Part shown: positions 52,216 to 59,251 of the stretch, piece after piece | Layout: each line of letters starts with the position of its first letter | Position numbering within the stretch: position 1 is the stretch's first letter | From: Blastomonas sp. AAP53 | GTDB taxonomy: Bacteria > Pseudomonadota > Alphaproteobacteria > Sphingomonadales > Sphingomonadaceae | Direction: 5' to 3' | Assembly: GCF_000331245.1 (NCBI RefSeq) | Contig: NZ_ANFZ01000024.1 | Location: 1-59,251, forward strand | DNA: 59,251 nucleotides | Notes under the pieces: model-generated | The model's input: only the letters and a program-made list of their open reading frames with translations | Told to the model about the DNA's origin: nothing | Database searches by the model: none | Program-made: the position numbers and the translations under genes

Positions 52216-53397
52216 TCACGCCGCGCGACGCAGGATTTCGAGAATGTCGGCTGCTGAAGTCACCGGGCGCGGGTTGGTGCGGCCCCAGATGTCGAGCAGC
52301 GTGTATTCGGCGACCTGCTGGAAGCGCGATTCATCCACGCCCACTTCGCTGAGCCGACGCGGCATGCCCAAGCCTGCGATGAAGCTGTCGAGTGCGGCAG
52401 AGGCGCTTTCGTGCGCGCCGCCCAGCGCCGCCAGAGTCCGCACCTGCCGGCTGGCATCGTGCTCGGCATTCCACGCCAGGACATAGGGCGACATCACGCA
52501 TGACGTATAGCCATGCGGAACATCGCAGGTCCCGCCCAGAATGTGGCCGATGGCGTGGCTGGCCCCCATTGGCACCCCGCCGATGATGCTGATCATCGAT
52601 TGCCAGGCGCCGATCTGGCATTTCAGGCGGCCTTCCATGTCATTGGGATCCGCCTTCACGCGAGGCAGGCCTTCGACCAGCAGCCGCAGCGCGCTTTCGG
52701 CCAGACCATCGGCAAAATCGTTCGACTGATAGGAAGACAGAGTCTCGACCGCATGATCGACCGAACGCACCCCGGTCGACAGCCACAGCCATTCGGGCGT
52801 GTGCCGGGTGATTGCGGGGTCCAATATCACCATGACCGGCGCCATCTTGGCGTGTTCGTAGCCCTGCTTGTGCTGCGTAACCTCGTCGGTCGCACCTGAC
52901 AGCGCATTGAACTCTCCGCCCGACAACGTGGTCGGCACGCAAATGACCGGAATGTCGGGGCCAACGGTGACGGGGTTCACGACCTCGCCCGCATCGGTGA
53001 CATAGGTGCGCAGCGGTTCGAAGGCTTCGACGCTGCGGACATCGTGCTTGATCAGCAGCGCGACAATCTTGGCGGCATCGGTCGCAGACCCTCCGCCCAC
53101 CGACACGATCAGGTCCGCACCCGCATCACGCGCAGCATCGGTGGCCTTGAGCACATCGGCGCGCGGTGCGTGCGGAGCAATTCCGCTGAAGGTGCCTGCA
53201 TGGCTGGATCCCAGCCGGGCCTCGATCCTGGTGATTTCATCAGTGTTTTCCCGCAGGCTCGCAGAGACCAGCAGAAACACCTTGCTGCAACCCATCTTGG
53301 CTGCCTGATCGGCGAGCGCTTCTGCCGTCGGAACGCCCATGGTCACGCGCTCGGTGCGGGTGAAGCGAAGTTCGCTCGGGGTAATTTCAGCCATCAT
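52216..53397 (-). CDS. Iron-containing alcohol dehydrogenase
   Basis: 393 residues from the ATG at 53397 (RBS AGGAG); an ATG 3 bases later is equivalent. The NAD-binding SVGGGSATDAAK and CVPTTLSGGEFN are typical, and the metal ligands are Asp in VDHAVETL and His in GASHAIGHILGGTCDVPHGY. Group III alcohol dehydrogenases and maleylacetate reductases share these. Oxidation or reduction of a pathway alcohol or keto intermediate is inferred. It is the first gene of the minus-strand operon. Confidence 0.9.
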   Translation of the reverse strand: MMAEITPSELRFTRTERVTMGVPTAEALADQAAKMGCSKVFLLVSASLRENTDEITRIEARLGSSHAGTFSGIAPHAPRADVLKATDAARDAGADLIVSVGGGSATDAAKIVALLIKHDVRSVEAFEPLRTYVTDAGEVVNPVTVGPDIPVICVPTTLSGGEFNALSGATDEVTQHKQGYEHAKMAPVMVILDPAITRHTPEWLWLSTGVRSVDHAVETLSSYQSNDFADGLAESALRLLVEGLPRVKADPNDMEGRLKCQIGAWQSMISIIGGVPMGASHAIGHILGGTCDVPHGYTSCVMSPYVLAWNAEHDASRQVRTLAALGGAHESASAALDSFIAGLGMPRRLSEVGVDESRFQQVAEYTLLDIWGRTNPRPVTSAADILEILRRAA

Positions 53398-53462
53398 CCA
53401 GTCTCCTCTTGCGGCCCGGTCTGTGCCGGCCTCGTGAATCAGATAGTGACAGGACAAGCAGA

Positions 53463-53474
53463 TACTGGCTAGTA
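53463..53474. promoter_or_regulatory. TetR-operator candidate, site 3
   Basis: TACTGGCTAGTA (extended ATACT...AGTAT) lies between the divergent iron alcohol dehydrogenase and AMACR-like genes, 65 bases from the former start codon. It matches sites at 42147 and 42978. A separate 12-bp palindrome GAGAATATTCTC is at 53490-53501. Confidence 0.6.
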
Positions 53475-53489
53475 TATTTTTCAACTGAT

Positions 53490-53501
53490 GAGAATATTCT
53501 C
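53490..53501. promoter_or_regulatory. Perfect 12-bp palindrome GAGAATATTCTC
   Basis: This self-complementary site follows the third TetR-like motif by 15 bases. It overlaps the first possible ATG of the CaiB-family gene at 53488, which argues for that gene starting at 53539. It could be a second operator or part of the promoter. Confidence 0.4.
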
Positions 53502-53538
53502 TGCTGCCCGGCAGCAGGTCATGGGGAGCAAAGTCGTT

Positions 53539-54699
53539 ATGAATGCACCGGTCAATGGCGCGCTGCCGCCTGCCGCGAACATCCGGATCCTCGAGTTTTC
53601 CGGTCTGGGCCCTACCCCGTTCGGGGCGATGCTGCTCGCCGATCTTGGCGCCGATGTGCTGCGGATCGAGCGTTTTGGCGCCGCGCGGCCCCTGGGCGGT
53701 GACGAGCAATACGACTTTCTCTACCGCAGCCGCCCCTCCGTCGCGATCGATCTGAAATCGCCAGCCGGGCTCGCGCTGGTCCGCGATCTGGCGATGCAGG
53801 CCGATGTGGTAATCGAAGGCTACAGGCCTGGCGCCATGGAACGGCTGGGCCTGGGGCCAGAGATCCTGTGCGATGCCAACCCCCGGCTGATTTACGCGCG
53901 GATGAGCGGCTGGGGCCAGACCGGTCCGCTCGCCGGACGCGCGGGGCATGATATCAACTACCTGGCCATGACAGGCGCGCTGTACCCGATGGGGCCCGCC
54001 GATGGCCCGCCGCTGCCGCCTGTGAACCTGGTGGGCAATTTTGGTGGTGGGGGTACCTTCCTGGCCATGGGGGTGCTCGCCGCGCTGCTGGAGCGGCAGC
54101 GATCGGGCAAGGGCCAGGTTCTGGATGTTGCGATGGTGGACGGAGTTTCGGTGCTGCTGACCCAGATGGCAGGCTGGATGCAGATGGGTTTGTGGAACAG
54201 GGGCCGCGGCGGCAATCTGCTGGATGGCAGCGCCTATTTCTACCGCTGCTATGAGACTGCCGATGGTCGGCACATGGCGGTGGGTGCGCTCGAGCGCGAA
54301 TTTCACGATGCGTTCCTCGCGGGGCTCGGGCTCGATCCCCAGCACTTTGGCGATTATCTCAACCCCGCCGTATGGCCCGACCGCGCGCAGCAGGTGACGC
54401 AAATCTTCCTGTCGAGCACGCAGGCCGAGTGGCGCGCGATCTTCGATCATCTCGATGCCTGCGTTTCTCCCGTGCTGACCTTTCATGAGGCCGCCGGTGA
54501 TCCGGCGAACCGTGACCGGCATGTCCATGCGCATGAGGGTCCATCGCTGCAACCGGCACCGGCGCCGCGTTTTGACCGGTCACCTGGCCGGTCACCCGAT
54601 GCTGTCGTATCGAGAGGCGATCCGGCGGATAGCCTGGCAGGCTGGTCAGTCAGCGCCGAGCAGGTTCAGCAGCTCCAGCAGACGAGGGTGTTGCAGTAG
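53539..54699 (+). CDS. AMACR/CaiB-BaiF family protein with substituted catalytic Asp
   Basis: 386 residues from the ATG at 53539; an earlier ATG at 53488 lies in a palindrome. It aligns with mycobacterial alpha-methylacyl-CoA racemase (MCR) with a constant offset of 11: His137 (GHDINYLAM) is MCR His126, Glu252 (LEREFHDAF) is Glu241. The residue equal to the catalytic Asp156 is Asn167 (LVGNFGGG, codon AAT at 54037-54039). Family CoA-transferases use the same Asp. So ordinary racemase or transferase activity is doubtful. It is divergent from the iron alcohol dehydrogenase. Confidence 0.87.
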   Translation: MNAPVNGALPPAANIRILEFSGLGPTPFGAMLLADLGADVLRIERFGAARPLGGDEQYDFLYRSRPSVAIDLKSPAGLALVRDLAMQADVVIEGYRPGAMERLGLGPEILCDANPRLIYARMSGWGQTGPLAGRAGHDINYLAMTGALYPMGPADGPPLPPVNLVGNFGGGGTFLAMGVLAALLERQRSGKGQVLDVAMVDGVSVLLTQMAGWMQMGLWNRGRGGNLLDGSAYFYRCYETADGRHMAVGALEREFHDAFLAGLGLDPQHFGDYLNPAVWPDRAQQVTQIFLSSTQAEWRAIFDHLDACVSPVLTFHEAAGDPANRDRHVHAHEGPSLQPAPAPRFDRSPGRSPDAVVSRGDPADSLAGWSVSAEQVQQLQQTRVLQ

Positions 54700-55305
54700 C
54701 AGGCGACAGCGCGCAGGAACCAACCCGCCCCGGCAAGCGCGGGCAGATCAGCCATCCGGCTATCATCGGGGATGCCGGTCGCTCCTTGACCGGTAGCATG
54801 CCCGATACGAAGTGCGCCGCACTGCCTGGGCAATGCGGCGCACAAAGAGATCGGGTGATGGCCGGCTAGCTTCATTCGACCACCACCCGAATGATGAGTT
54901 CACGGTCGCATAGAACTCAGCATCTGGTGGCTCGGCGTCCCCTTTTTCCCTTCGGGCGTGGCTGACGCAGGTGTGGTGATCAGGGCCGGACGCGGCAGGA
55001 ACCTCGGTGCGGCAGACGCGCGGACGATCATGACCATACTCCCCCAGCGGGCCGGACATTCCGGGTCGGGCCAGCTCATGCGGGGGTTGATGGGGCATCG
55101 CCGACCGCGCCGATACACCATGCGTCATGCTACCATATCATGGGATATCGCTGATGCGTTGGTGCGCCGGTCCGGCACGCCATCGATCCGCTGGCCCCAG
55201 CCTCATCCAGCGCCAGCACAGCCCCCTAGGTCCGCAGAGCAAAGCGCGCTAAGCTGGCCTTGAGGGTGCCACTAGCGGCGCCTTTTGCGTCGAAAGGGAC
55301 AAGCC
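54700..55305. other. Intergenic stretch of about 600 bases without a recognised gene
   Basis: Several short open frames on both strands have no RBS and no recognisable protein pattern. A 7-bp hairpin TCATTCG/CGAATGA is at 54872-54894, and a TGACCGGTAG resembling half of the TetR motif is near 54787-54796. I see no transposase remnants. It marks the right end of the catabolic island. Confidence 0.5.
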
Positions 55306-55836
55306 ATGCGCGCTGCGTTCATTGCACTTGCCGTACTCGTTGCTCATCCAGCCTGGGCGCAGGCGTTGCCCAAGCCGGTGCCATCGGCAGGCACGCCCCA
55401 GGACATTCCGGGGGCGGTGGAGAAACCGAACCCCGCACTGAAATACCGCATCCTGTATGATGTGTCCGAACCGAACCGCGACAAGGCGCAGCCCCATCAG
55501 ACCTTCCGGCGCGCAGCGAGCCTGATGAACAGCATGGCCGCGCATGGCGTGAAGCCCGCCGCAGGCGACATCGCCATCGTCGTGCACGGCGCGCCAGACA
55601 GAAACCTGCTGACCGATGCCGCGCACATGAAGCGTCATGGCACGCCCAACCCGAGCCGCCAGCTGGTGGAAGAACTGGCAGCGGCGGGCGTTTCGATCCG
55701 GCTGTGCGGCCAATCGTATCTGGCGAGGGGCTATGACCGCAATGACCTGCTGCCAGAGGTCCAGCTGGACCTGATGGCAATGGTGACGATCGCCAACCTG
55801 ATGGCCCAAGGCTATGGTGTCGTGCGCGACGATTGA
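55306..55836 (+). CDS. DsrE-like periplasmic protein
   Basis: 176 residues from the ATG at 55306 (upstream AAAGGGAC). A signal peptide ends at PAWAQA. The mature domain has DsrE-fold features: GDIAIVVHGAPDRNLLTDAA, a Cys in VSIRLCGQSYLARGY, and LMAMVTIANLMAQGYGVV at the end. DsrE/DsrF relatives handle sulfur in persulfide form through such a Cys, but exported ones have no assigned role. A strong hairpin follows. Confidence 0.78.
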   Translation: MRAAFIALAVLVAHPAWAQALPKPVPSAGTPQDIPGAVEKPNPALKYRILYDVSEPNRDKAQPHQTFRRAASLMNSMAAHGVKPAAGDIAIVVHGAPDRNLLTDAAHMKRHGTPNPSRQLVEELAAAGVSIRLCGQSYLARGYDRNDLLPEVQLDLMAMVTIANLMAQGYGVVRDD

Positions 55837-55980
55837 CCGGCGCAGGCGGTTCGCCATCGGCTGGCGCCCTCAGGCCACCGCGTCGGCGACAACCATGACG
55901 GCCGCATGCCGCGCGCCCTGGTACGACCGCACGGCCGTGTGCTGAAAATTGACAGGCGGACCGCAGCCTATCTCCACGAA

Positions 55981-56011
55981 AAAGGGTGACCGCATGATGC
56001 GGCCACCCTTT
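55981..56011. terminator. Bidirectional hairpin, 15-bp arms
   Basis: AAAGGGTGACCGCAT (55981-55995) faces ATGCGGCCACCCTTT (55997-56011) with a single mismatch and a one-base centre. A stretch of A lies before and TTT after. It lies between convergent genes (the DsrE-like and the small membrane protein at 56075), so it can end both transcripts. Confidence 0.7.
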
Positions 56012-56074
56012 CAGGCAGAAACGCTGCTGCGCGCTCCAGACACCGATGCGATCAGGCATCGGCAGCGCATAGAA

Positions 56075-56299
56075 TCAGGAATACAGCTTCTTGCTGGCTT
56101 GCTTCTTGTCACGGCGCTTCTTGAGCAGATAACCGCCCGCGCCAATGGCCAGCATCGACGGCAGGCTCATGCGAGACACGATGAACGGGATCGCCGTTGC
56201 CGCGATTGCGCCAGTGGTGGCACCGGCAGCGCTGTCAGCCTTGGGCGACTTGCCTGCGAGCTTTGCGCCCACGACTGCACCGATAATGTTCTTGATCAT
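56075..56299 (-). CDS. Small Gly/Ala-rich membrane protein
   Basis: 74 residues with a start supported by GAAGGAG. It has an N-terminal amphipathic part (MIKNIIGAVVGAKLAGKSPK), a hydrophobic stretch (GAIAATAIPFIVSRMSLPSM, LAIGAGGYLLKK) and a very basic tail. No family is recognised. It probably spans or lies on the inner membrane. Confidence 0.6.
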   Translation of the reverse strand: MIKNIIGAVVGAKLAGKSPKADSAAGATTGAIAATAIPFIVSRMSLPSMLAIGAGGYLLKKRRDKKQASKKLYS

Positions 56300-56452
56300 T
56301 CGATTTCTCCTTCATTGCGCTTTACCGCGCACGAGCGATATGGTTCCCGATCCGTCCACCGGCGGATGCGGCCAAAACGCTGCAATGACATCGGCCATCC
56401 AGCGCTGCTCGCAAGCTTGCGCGAGGGCCGTCGTTATGGTGTGGTCCGATCC

Positions 56453-56683
56453 ATGAAGTCACCGTGCAACCAGACCTGCAGGATCCATCACCGCACGGGC
56501 TATTGCGAAGGCTGTGGGCGCGATCTGGACGAAATCCAGGAATGGCCGACGGCATCGGTCGGCAGACGGCAGCAGATTCTGTCGGCCCTGCCCTCGCGAA
56601 TGGCCGAAATGGCCGAGGCCGTCGATAGCCAGGCCTGCCAGGCTGCGGCCCGGTCCAGAGAGCCGTCCAAAGCCCTGCCCTAA
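56453..56683 (+). CDS. DUF1289-family protein
   Basis: 76 residues from the ATG at 56453. The Cys pattern is that of DUF1289: SPCNQTCRIHHRTGYCEGCG, then RDLDEIQEWPTAS and RRQQILSALPSRM. Four Cys could bind metal. The function of the family is not known to me. Its stop TAA (56681-56683) overlaps the stop of the convergent gene at 56680-56682. Confidence 0.85.
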   Translation: MKSPCNQTCRIHHRTGYCEGCGRDLDEIQEWPTASVGRRQQILSALPSRMAEMAEAVDSQACQAAARSREPSKALP

Positions 56684-57885
56684 GGCAGAACCTCGAACGT
56701 CAGCCCGGCATGGGCCTGCAGCCGTTCGATTAGCCGATCGCCAAGGATCGTGGCAGGCGTCCAGAAACCACCCGGCACATCGTCGGGGACGTCCAGGGCC
56801 AGGCACGCTGCGGCCTGAGACAGCATCTTGGCGGTTGATCCATAGCCCGGATCACGATCACCGGTGACCCGGCACCTGATCGTATCTCCGCTGGGCGTCA
56901 CTCCGATGAACATCAACTCGAACCCGCCTTCGATCTGCGCCTTTTCGCTTGGCCCTTCGCCGGGCTTTGGCAGCACGGCTGTTTCGAGCAGCCAGCGGAC
57001 CGGCGGCAGCGCCAGCCCGACCATCAGCGCGTTCACCCCCCATGTCGCCGCTCGCGCCATGGCCTTGCTGCGGGCAATGGTGGCCTCTTCATAGCGGAAG
57101 CGCAGACCATAGCTGTTGCCGCTCATCGCGTTCGACCGATGCACGACCCGCGTGTTGATTGCGGCCATGATGAACGGCGCGATCCAGCCACCCGAGGCGG
57201 TGTCATGTTCGATCTTCACATCGCGTTGCGGGACCGTGAAGCGATGCCCCGGCGGGCAGAGGCTGTAGGGGTCCTTCAGCTCGCGGCGCAGATCGGCATC
57301 GCCGACCGCTTCCTTGACCATGTTGACCATGCTGGCGATGGTGCCCCCCGACGCACCGCCCTTGATACTGACGACACGCATTGCGACCTCTTCACACGGC
57401 TGGCCGTACAACGCCCGCGCGCGCTGCTGCAGGAAATGCACTCCCAGATCAGACGGGATCGAATCAAAGCCGCAACAATGCACGATGCGTGCACCGCTCT
57501 TGATCGCGTCTGCTTCATGGCGTGCCTGCATCTTGCGGATCCATTGGGGCTCGCCGGTCAGGTCGCAATAGTGCGTTCCGGTGGTGGCGCAGACCTGCAC
57601 CAGCAGATCACCGTAGAGCGCATAGGGGCCGACCGTGGACATCACGACCTTTGTCCGGGCGCACATCTGCTCCAACGCGTCTTCGTCGGCGGCGTCGGCC
57701 ACGATCAGCTCGATACCCGTCAGCCCGATCGTGTCGCGGACGCTCTGCAGCTTGCTCAGCGACCGGCCCGCGATCGCCCATCGGACCGACCCGTCCGCAA
57801 ACTGCTGATGCATGTAGCGGGTGATGATCTGACCGACGAAACTGGTCGCGCCGTAGACGATGATATCGAAGCGTGTGTCGGTCAT
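56680..57885 (-). CDS. Saccharopine-dehydrogenase-fold protein
   Basis: 401 residues from the ATG at 57885 (MTDTRFDIIV); a longer start lies 12 bases upstream. The Rossmann segment is DIIVYGATSFVGQIITRYMH with RSLSKLQ, followed by STVGPYALYGDLLVQVCATT, HYCDLTGEPQWIRKM and GFDSIPSDLGVHFLQ, as in the trans-acting enoyl reductase/saccharopine dehydrogenase NAD-binding family. The reaction is unknown. The tail overlaps the DUF1289 gene by 4 bases. Confidence 0.82.
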   Translation of the reverse strand: MTDTRFDIIVYGATSFVGQIITRYMHQQFADGSVRWAIAGRSLSKLQSVRDTIGLTGIELIVADAADEDALEQMCARTKVVMSTVGPYALYGDLLVQVCATTGTHYCDLTGEPQWIRKMQARHEADAIKSGARIVHCCGFDSIPSDLGVHFLQQRARALYGQPCEEVAMRVVSIKGGASGGTIASMVNMVKEAVGDADLRRELKDPYSLCPPGHRFTVPQRDVKIEHDTASGGWIAPFIMAAINTRVVHRSNAMSGNSYGLRFRYEEATIARSKAMARAATWGVNALMVGLALPPVRWLLETAVLPKPGEGPSEKAQIEGGFELMFIGVTPSGDTIRCRVTGDRDPGYGSTAKMLSQAAACLALDVPDDVPGGFWTPATILGDRLIERLQAHAGLTFEVLP

Positions 57886-58089
57886 TCGGGTTCCCATGCG
57901 TCAGTGTTTGGGCGATGTCGGCAGCTCAGCATGCCGCCTTCTCCTCCTGCTGCCGACCCAAGCGGATCCGCTGGCGCAACTGTCTGGGATAAACCGCCAG
58001 CATCGGCAAGGCCTAAGCAGCCGCCTGCGCAGTGCACCTTGCGAGGCGAGCGGCCATCGGACCGGGGACCTGGGGCCTTTAGCTCAGCT

Positions 58090-58485
58090 TCAGTTGCTCG
58101 AGGCGTTTGCGCGCAGTTGCTCAAGGTCCGCCCGGTCGATGCACAGCCGGACGCCCAGCCTGCCAGTGCCCGCCAGAACCGGCGTTTTGTACACCATCAG
58201 CTCGACGCCGGAAATTTCGCCATATTGCGCGCAGGCCCGGACGATCCTGGTCATCAGCCATTCCTGCGTCTCGTAATGACCATCGCGCGCGAGAGCGACG
58301 ATCTCACCCACCAGGGGATCATAGTCGAACACGAGCGCCATATCGTCTTTCGCGATGAGCACCGCAGACGGATCGATGGCGAGGGTGAGATCAAGATAAT
58401 GGGCGTCAGGGACGACATCACCCTGAGCATAAGTGCCCAGGTCCACGGGCAGTTCCAGCCCGGTCAGCTCTACGGTGCTTAGCAT
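58090..58485 (-). CDS. Dihydroneopterin-aldolase-like (FolB fold) protein
   Basis: 131 residues. The pattern VELTGLELPVDLGTYAQGDV, LVFDYDPLVGEIVALARDGH, ETQEWLMTRIVRACAQYGEI and VELMVYKTPVLAGTG is that of FolB/T-fold proteins, with the Glu and C-terminal Lys present. FolB acts in folate synthesis; this copy is short of a folate neighbour, so assignment is by fold only. It lies upstream of no obvious partner, 192 bases from the saccharopine-like gene, on the same strand. Confidence 0.65.
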   Translation of the reverse strand: MLSTVELTGLELPVDLGTYAQGDVVPDAHYLDLTLAIDPSAVLIAKDDMALVFDYDPLVGEIVALARDGHYETQEWLMTRIVRACAQYGEISGVELMVYKTPVLAGTGRLGVRLCIDRADLEQLRANASSN

Positions 58486-58513
58486 GGTGATCGGCAATCT
58501 CGTTGTTTCAGGG

Positions 58514-58918
58514 TCAGATCAACGTCGCCAGCCTGACGATCACGATGCCGGCACCGGCGATGTGCGCGAGCGTGATCGCCACGGACAGGCTGTGGAGCGC
58601 CTTGAAGCGCCCGGATGCCCCTGCATCGGTGGCGGCGTTGACGGCGGGCATGATCACCTGCCGGGCGACAAATGTGGTGAGCGCAATCGCACCAAGAACC
58701 AGCGCGCTGCTGCGATCCCCGGACGCAGCGAACACGGCCGCAGCGGCGGATACCGTCAGCACGAACAGGTAGAAATGGGGAAAGGCCCGGCGGATGAGCG
58801 GCCCGGCGGTTTCGGCGGGCAGCGCGGTGAACACGAACGCGGCGAACCCGAAGGCATAGAGGATGGTCCCTCCGAACAGCAGCGCCGTCAGCAGCAAGGC
58901 CAACACGATCATCGCCAT
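58514..58918 (-). CDS. DUF4149-like membrane protein
   Basis: 134 residues with four hydrophobic segments: IVLALLLTALLFGGTILYAF, FYLFVLTVSAAAAVFAA, ALVLGAIALTTFVARQVIMP and SLSVAITLAHIAGAGIVIV. It resembles the TMEM205/DUF4149 group of four-helix membrane proteins, of unknown role. AAGGGGG precedes two ATG codons (58918 and 58912); the second has better spacing. It ends 28 bases before the FolB-like gene and is likely co-transcribed. Confidence 0.65.
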   Translation of the reverse strand: MAMIVLALLLTALLFGGTILYAFGFAAFVFTALPAETAGPLIRRAFPHFYLFVLTVSAAAAVFAASGDRSSALVLGAIALTTFVARQVIMPAVNAATDAGASGRFKALHSLSVAITLAHIAGAGIVIVRLATLI

Positions 58919-59251
58919 TCCCCCTTGTTGATGGCGATGTCCATGCAGACAATGGCGCTGAACGGCCAAGCCCCGAACGTCGGTTCACCCCGCCGATTGA
59001 TGCCCCGTGGCCCAGGCGCGATCAGGGGCCCGGACGCCAGGGTGTTGCGCGCCGTTGCAGTCATCGTCTTCCATCTCCGCCGTAGTGATCAGACCGCACA
59101 GGGCTTGTCCCTGCGCACCCATGGCCTTGCGATCGCACGCCGCGGGACGCAGCAATTACGGTCATGCACACATTGCGGATGCAGCCTGAGGTGGCCGACC
59201 TCAGTGCCAGCCACGATCGGGGGGGGGGGGGGGGAAACGACAGGTCCTGGG
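58919..59251. other. Gene-free right end with a G16 run
   Basis: No open frame with an RBS or known pattern is seen in the last 330 bases. Positions 59219-59234 are 16 consecutive G. Such a run is unusual in coding-dense DNA and is prone to sequencing and assembly error. Confidence 0.5.

Noticed and set aside
53398-54552. Upstream extension of the iron alcohol dehydrogenase (778 residues)
   Set aside because: It runs antisense to the AMACR-like gene and has no family pattern; the start at 53397 has an RBS.
54480-54699. Possible frameshift at the C terminus of the AMACR-like protein
   Set aside because: The expected QPAPAPRF segment is in frame and the tail length is normal.
54763-55128. 121-residue minus-strand open frame in the gap after the catabolic island
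   Set aside because: No RBS, no recognisable domain and odd composition; not supported as a gene.
1-59251. CRISPR arrays, tRNA or rRNA genes, prophage and insertion sequences
   Set aside because: No regular spacer repeats, tRNA-like cloverleafs, rRNA sequence, integrase or transposase were recognised in the window.

Overview
The window is high-GC DNA from an alphaproteobacterium, most likely a member of the Sphingomonadaceae. The pointers are two large catabolic TonB-dependent receptors, the gene order rsfS-rlmH-envC-ctpA, bactofilin with an M23 peptidase, ubiquinone hydroxylase coq7, a FecI/FecR/TonB module, and a dense group of GANTC (CcrM-type) sites upstream of proA. No rRNA, tRNA, CRISPR array, transposase or phage gene was seen.

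Bases 1-14053 are a housekeeping block. It holds cell-envelope genes (lipoprotein, bactofilin, M23 endopeptidase), proA, a ParD/ParE-like toxin-antitoxin pair inserted between proA and nadD, then nadD, rsfS, rlmH, an EnvC-like murein hydrolase activator, ctpA, dsbB, coq7 and a YdbS/YdbT-like pair. Bases 14068-21350 carry, on the minus strand, an ECF sigma factor, a FecR anti-sigma factor, a TonB receptor with an STN signalling domain, and a 1074-residue autotransporter: a cell-surface signalling unit with a likely target gene next to it. A small secreted protein and a PmtA-like methyltransferase follow.

Bases 22939-54699 are a catabolic island of about 32 kb that appears to have two modules. 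Module A (22939 to about 40792) has two paralogous IclR regulators, a TonB receptor, a short Baeyer-Villiger monooxygenase (BVMO), several SDRs, a crotonase, an acyl-CoA ligase, an SMP-30 lactonase-like protein, a pair of acyl-CoA dehydrogenase subunits, an NTF2/SnoaL-like protein, a thioesterase and an old-yellow-enzyme reductase. Module B (40878-54699) has a TetR regulator, an FMN alpha-hydroxy-acid oxidase, a second TonB receptor, a metallo-beta-lactamase-fold hydrolase, a P450, an MDR reductase, a second BVMO of the HAPMO type, a second ligase, an iron alcohol dehydrogenase and an AMACR/CaiB-family protein. A 12-bp motif, TACTRRCHRGTA, occurs in three module B promoter regions and is a good candidate operator for the TetR protein.

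Taken together the genes suggest uptake of a hydrophobic, probably cyclic and methyl-branched ketone or alcohol (a terpenoid or steroid type), oxidation by P450 and dehydrogenases, Baeyer-Villiger insertion, lactone opening, CoA activation and beta-oxidation. The substrate cannot be named from sequence. Several enzymes have lost key residues: BVMO-1 has Arg for the fingerprint His, one SDR has lost its catalytic Tyr and Lys, the crotonase lacks one Glu, and the AMACR homologue has Asn for the catalytic Asp. These are the most unusual features of the cluster.

Bases 55306-58918 return to ordinary small genes (DsrE-like, DUF1289, a saccharopine-dehydrogenase-fold protein, a FolB-like protein, a membrane protein). 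The window ends near a run of 16 G.
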